A stretch of 64,000 nucleotides of DNA, taken from Bin87 sp965207585. GTDB taxonomy: Bacteria; Chloroflexota; Dehalococcoidia; Lucifugimonadales; UBA3495. Under the pieces are notes generated by a model. That model was not told where the DNA came from and did no database searches. It was given only the letters and a program-made list of their open reading frames with translations. Within the stretch, counting starts at the first letter, position 1, and the number at the start of each line of letters is the position of its first letter. This document shows, one piece after another, positions 61,520 to 64,000 of the stretch. A program made the position numbers and the translations under genes. The DNA lies in assembly GCA_965207585.1 (NCBI GenBank), contig CBDBMT010000002.1, positions 248,001 to 312,000 of the forward strand. The letters are read 5' to 3'.

Positions 61520-64000
61520 CTTGAACCTCCCTCGCCAGCGGCGTCCTTGCGACGGCTGACGGGATTGCGCGGCTCCCGGGCCGGGGATGGGGGATTTCCG
61601 TGGTGCGGCTCGCGCCCGGTGTGCCCGTCGTCGTTGGCCCCCTCGTTTTGCCCCTCCGCCAGCAGGCGGCGGTACTCGCCGACCTTCTCCTCTCCCATCA
61701 TCTCGGCGGCGGTCAGACCCGCCAATCCGCCCACGGCGCGGGTGTAGGCGGCGCTGGCGGCCCGGATGCGCTCCGCCGCCGCCGGGTTGCCGTCGTCGGG
61801 CCTCCGCACCATCATGGAGAAGGCGGGCAGCCGTTCCGTGCCCACGGTGGCCCGCACGTAGCAGTGGTGCACGTCCAGGGACACGACGTCGTCCTCGGAC
61901 ACCCGGTCCTTGCCCAACTCCCACACCAGTTGCCGGGCGTCGCTGCCCGACACCTGGAACACCGCCAGGCAGCCCACGTTGGCCAGGATCGTGTCCCGCA
62001 TGGTCAGCGAGAGATCGTTCAGCTTGGCGAGGCTCTGGGTGGCCAGAATGAAGCTGGCCCCGAACTTGCCCAGTTCGCTGAGCATGGACTCGTAATCGAC
62101 GCCGGGCATGGACTGCATCTCGTCCACCACCACCAATGCCCCACGCCTTTCCTCCGGCGCCACGCCGCCCTGCTCCCGGATCACCGCGTCCACCAGGTTG
62201 AGGAGCGATGCGCCCACCAGGGCGGCCACGTCCCTTCCCACCACCCCCTGGGCGGTGGACACCAGCAGCACGCCGCCCTCGCGGATGGTCTGCCGCAGGT
62301 CGATGGTGGAGCGGGGCTGGCCCAGGACGGCCCGGGCCCGTTTCGACGAGGCGTAGTAGGAGAGGCGGGTCTGCACCGGGGCCAGGGCCTCGGCCCGGTA
62401 CTGGCGGTGCCAGTTGCCGAAGTCCCGGCCCCACCACTCCAGGATGTAGGGATCGGAGACCCTGGCCAGGACTGAGGCGCGGAAGACTTCGTCGGAGAGG
62501 AGTTTCAGCCCGTCCAGGATGGTGTGCTGCTGGTCGTCGGCGGTGGACGGGTGGGCGTTGGCCTCGTGGAGGCTCTTCACCGTGTGCTCCAGGATGGACT
62601 GCATCCTCGGCCCCCACTGCTCCCACAGTCCCTTGGCCACCCTGACCACCGAGTCGGCGGTGCGGTCCCTATCGGCGAAGACGCGGGTGTCCAGCAGGTT
62701 GATGCCGGGGGCGCGTGTCTCGTTGGCCAGGTCGATGAGCTTCACCCGGTCGATGAGGGACTCGGGGACCTGCTCCAGGATGGCGGCCACCAGGTCGGCG
62801 TGAGGGTCCACGACGATGATGGCGTCGTGGTCGCGGCCCGCCGCCTTCTCCTCCAGCTTGCGGGCGACCACGTGGCCCATCAGGGTGGACTTGCCCATGC
62901 GGGTGCGGGCCACGTAGAGGTGGTGGCGGCGCAGCAGGTCCTCGGGGAAGCGGATGGGCCGGTTCTCGCCGGTGGTGGCGTGGCCCACCAGCGCCCCTTC
63001 GCCGACCCTGCGGGCCGAGGGCAGCAGGGCCCGGGAGCCGGAGCGTTCCACCAGGGGCGTCTCGTCCCGCTCGCCGGGCGGGTGCCACAGGGCGGCAACC
63101 TCCCGCACCCCCAGGACGCTGCGCTCGCCGAAGAGCCCCGGCCCCGACGGGTGCAGGCCGACGGACGGGGAGGTCGCCTCCCGCAGGTCGCCCACCTTGA
63201 ACCCCGCCCCGGCGGGGTGGTCGAAGTGATGGTAGGCGGCCACCACCGGGGTGAGGAGTTCGCCGATGCGGGGCAGCCTTTCCCCCTCGGGGATGACGGC
63301 GGTGAGCTGCAACTCGGCGTCGAAGGCGACGCGGGAGACCTTCTCCCGGATCAGCAACGGATCGTAGACCCGCCTTCGGCCCTGCCGCCAGCGCCACCAG
63401 CCCCAGCCGGCCAAAGCCAGGCCGGCGGCGGCGCCCGCGCCCAGCAGGACTGCCTTGAGATACTCGCCGTCCTGTACCCACAGGTAGCCCCGCAGGGATG
63501 CCAGGGCAACCGCGCCCAGCACCGCCATGGTCACGCCGTCCAGCTTCAGGGGGCCGGTCTGGTAGGTGTAGGAGGGTTCCCGGTTGTCCGGGACGGCCCG
63601 CCGGTGGGCTCTTGCCTGGTGCTGCTGGGACCAGTCGGGGCCCAGGGAGCGCAGCAGCAGCCGGGCCACCACCCTTTCGCCCCGGTTCAGGTTGGACAGG
63701 GCGCCGATGACCGCCAGCAGGGGGTCGGAGCCCGGGTCCAGCAGGTCGTCGTCCCGGAAGGTGCGGAGCGGCACGTACTCCGGCCCCTCCGCCCGCAGGG
63801 AGATGACGCCGGCCCGCTCGCCGTCGCCAAGTATCATGGGGTCGGCGTCGGCGGGCAGCTGGCGGACGCGGGCCTGGGGGTAGTGGGCGGATAGCTGCTG
63901 GCGGACCACCCTATCGTCCTGGCAGCGGACCAGCAGGTTCACGCCGTCCACGTCGGCGGCCAGCTCCAGGGAGAAGGGTTCGGGGACGGCGATGGACTGG
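61516..64000 (-). CDS. Conjugation-type VirB4/VirD4-like ATPase, 5' end outside window
   Basis: The frame is open to the right edge (EPFSLELAADVDGV continues before the first in-window start), so the true N-terminus is missing. Two hydrophobic helices (AVLGAVALASLRGYLWV and AVLLGAGAAAGLALAGW) precede a P-loop ATPase: YVARTRMGKSTLMGHVVARK (Walker A), RGALVVVDEMQ (Walker B) and FILATQSLAKL. This is the layout of type IV secretion coupling or motor ATPases in integrative conjugative elements. The C-terminal tail is disordered. It is coupled to the next gene. Confidence 0.8.
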   Translation of the reverse strand, partial: QSIAVPEPFSLELAADVDGVNLLVRCQDDRVVRQQLSAHYPQARVRQLPADADPMILGDGERAGVISLRAEGPEYVPLRTFRDDDLLDPGSDPLLAVIGALSNLNRGERVVARLLLRSLGPDWSQQHQARAHRRAVPDNREPSYTYQTGPLKLDGVTMAVLGAVALASLRGYLWVQDGEYLKAVLLGAGAAAGLALAGWGWWRWRQGRRRVYDPLLIREKVSRVAFDAELQLTAVIPEGERLPRIGELLTPVVAAYHHFDHPAGAGFKVGDLREATSPSVGLHPSGPGLFGERSVLGVREVAALWHPPGERDETPLVERSGSRALLPSARRVGEGALVGHATTGENRPIRFPEDLLRRHHLYVARTRMGKSTLMGHVVARKLEEKAAGRDHDAIIVVDPHADLVAAILEQVPESLIDRVKLIDLANETRAPGINLLDTRVFADRDRTADSVVRVAKGLWEQWGPRMQSILEHTVKSLHEANAHPSTADDQQHTILDGLKLLSDEVFRASVLARVSDPYILEWWGRDFGNWHRQYRAEALAPVQTRLSYYASSKRARAVLGQPRSTIDLRQTIREGGVLLVSTAQGVVGRDVAALVGASLLNLVDAVIREQGGVAPEERRGALVVVDEMQSMPGVDYESMLSELGKFGASFILATQSLAKLNDLSLTMRDTILANVGCLAVFQVSGSDARQLVWELGKDRVSEDDVVSLDVHHCYVRATVGTERLPAFSMMVRRPDDGNPAAAERIRAASAAYTRAVGGLAGLTAAEMMGEEKVGEYRRLLAEGQNEGANDDGHTGREPHHGNPPSPAREPRNPVSRRKDAAGEGGSR

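Noticed and set aside
61520..62626. A 5' extension of the replication-relaxation gene
   Set aside because: The extra 370 residues are an out-of-frame reading of the ATPase gene; the GTG at 61519 with GGGAGG is a better start.
1..64000. tRNA, rRNA or riboswitch genes
   Set aside because: I looked for T-loop-like and conserved rRNA sequences and saw none. A covariance-model scan would be needed to exclude a tRNA.

Overview
The window looks like a high-GC bacterial chromosome segment, and it is mostly accessory DNA. The only obvious housekeeping gene is mutL. Large secreted Calx-beta/fibronectin proteins, a type I-C CRISPR-Cas locus, replication-relaxation and conjugation-type genes and large serine recombinases would fit a Chloroflexota lineage, possibly host- or sponge-associated. 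That assignment is inferred from gene content and is low confidence. I recognised no rRNA or tRNA gene.

Positions 1-4000 hold a decayed defence-type island on the minus strand. It has a divergent tubulin/FtsZ-like gene that runs off the left edge with an apparent frameshift, small zinc-finger and membrane proteins, and fragments of a DUF499 ATPase and DNA methyltransferases. mutL follows (4058-5866), then a compact type I-C CRISPR-Cas locus (5959-14703). That locus has a five-repeat array, cas2-cas1-cas4, a solitary variant repeat abutting the tail of a second cas7, then cas7-cas8c (with an internal cas11c)-cas5c, an extra HEPN-like gene, and cas3. A serine-recombinase remnant sits upstream of cas3.

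From 15.5 to 36 kb lie a lipoprotein, a coiled-coil protein and four very large minus-strand secreted beta-sandwich repeat proteins. The largest (2,180 residues) has a 13-base homopolymer just before its start, in the arrangement expected of a phase-variable contingency gene. The fourth is split by an IS element whose removal restores the frame exactly.

From 36.4 to 51.6 kb is a second defence-like island. It contains a methyltransferase fused to an HNH nuclease, an HsdR_N-type nuclease-like protein, DUF2513-like proteins, fragments of a DUF1156 methyltransferase and a helicase, two fused nucleotidyltransferase-HEPN proteins, a zinc-ribbon protein with a promoter/operator, an IS1-like transposase and a further HEPN pair. 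A 90-bp upstream block shared by the methyltransferase-HNH gene and the DUF499 remnant links the two islands.

From 52 to 64 kb are two related integrative elements, each with a large serine recombinase. The left one has a tandem series of small HTH proteins, a repressor, an ImmA/IrrE-like protein, a CopG-like protein and a recombinase truncated at its 3' end. It is interrupted by the second element, which carries an intact recombinase, HicBA, an HTH protein, a replication-relaxation/HTH fusion and a conjugation-type ATPase running off the right edge.
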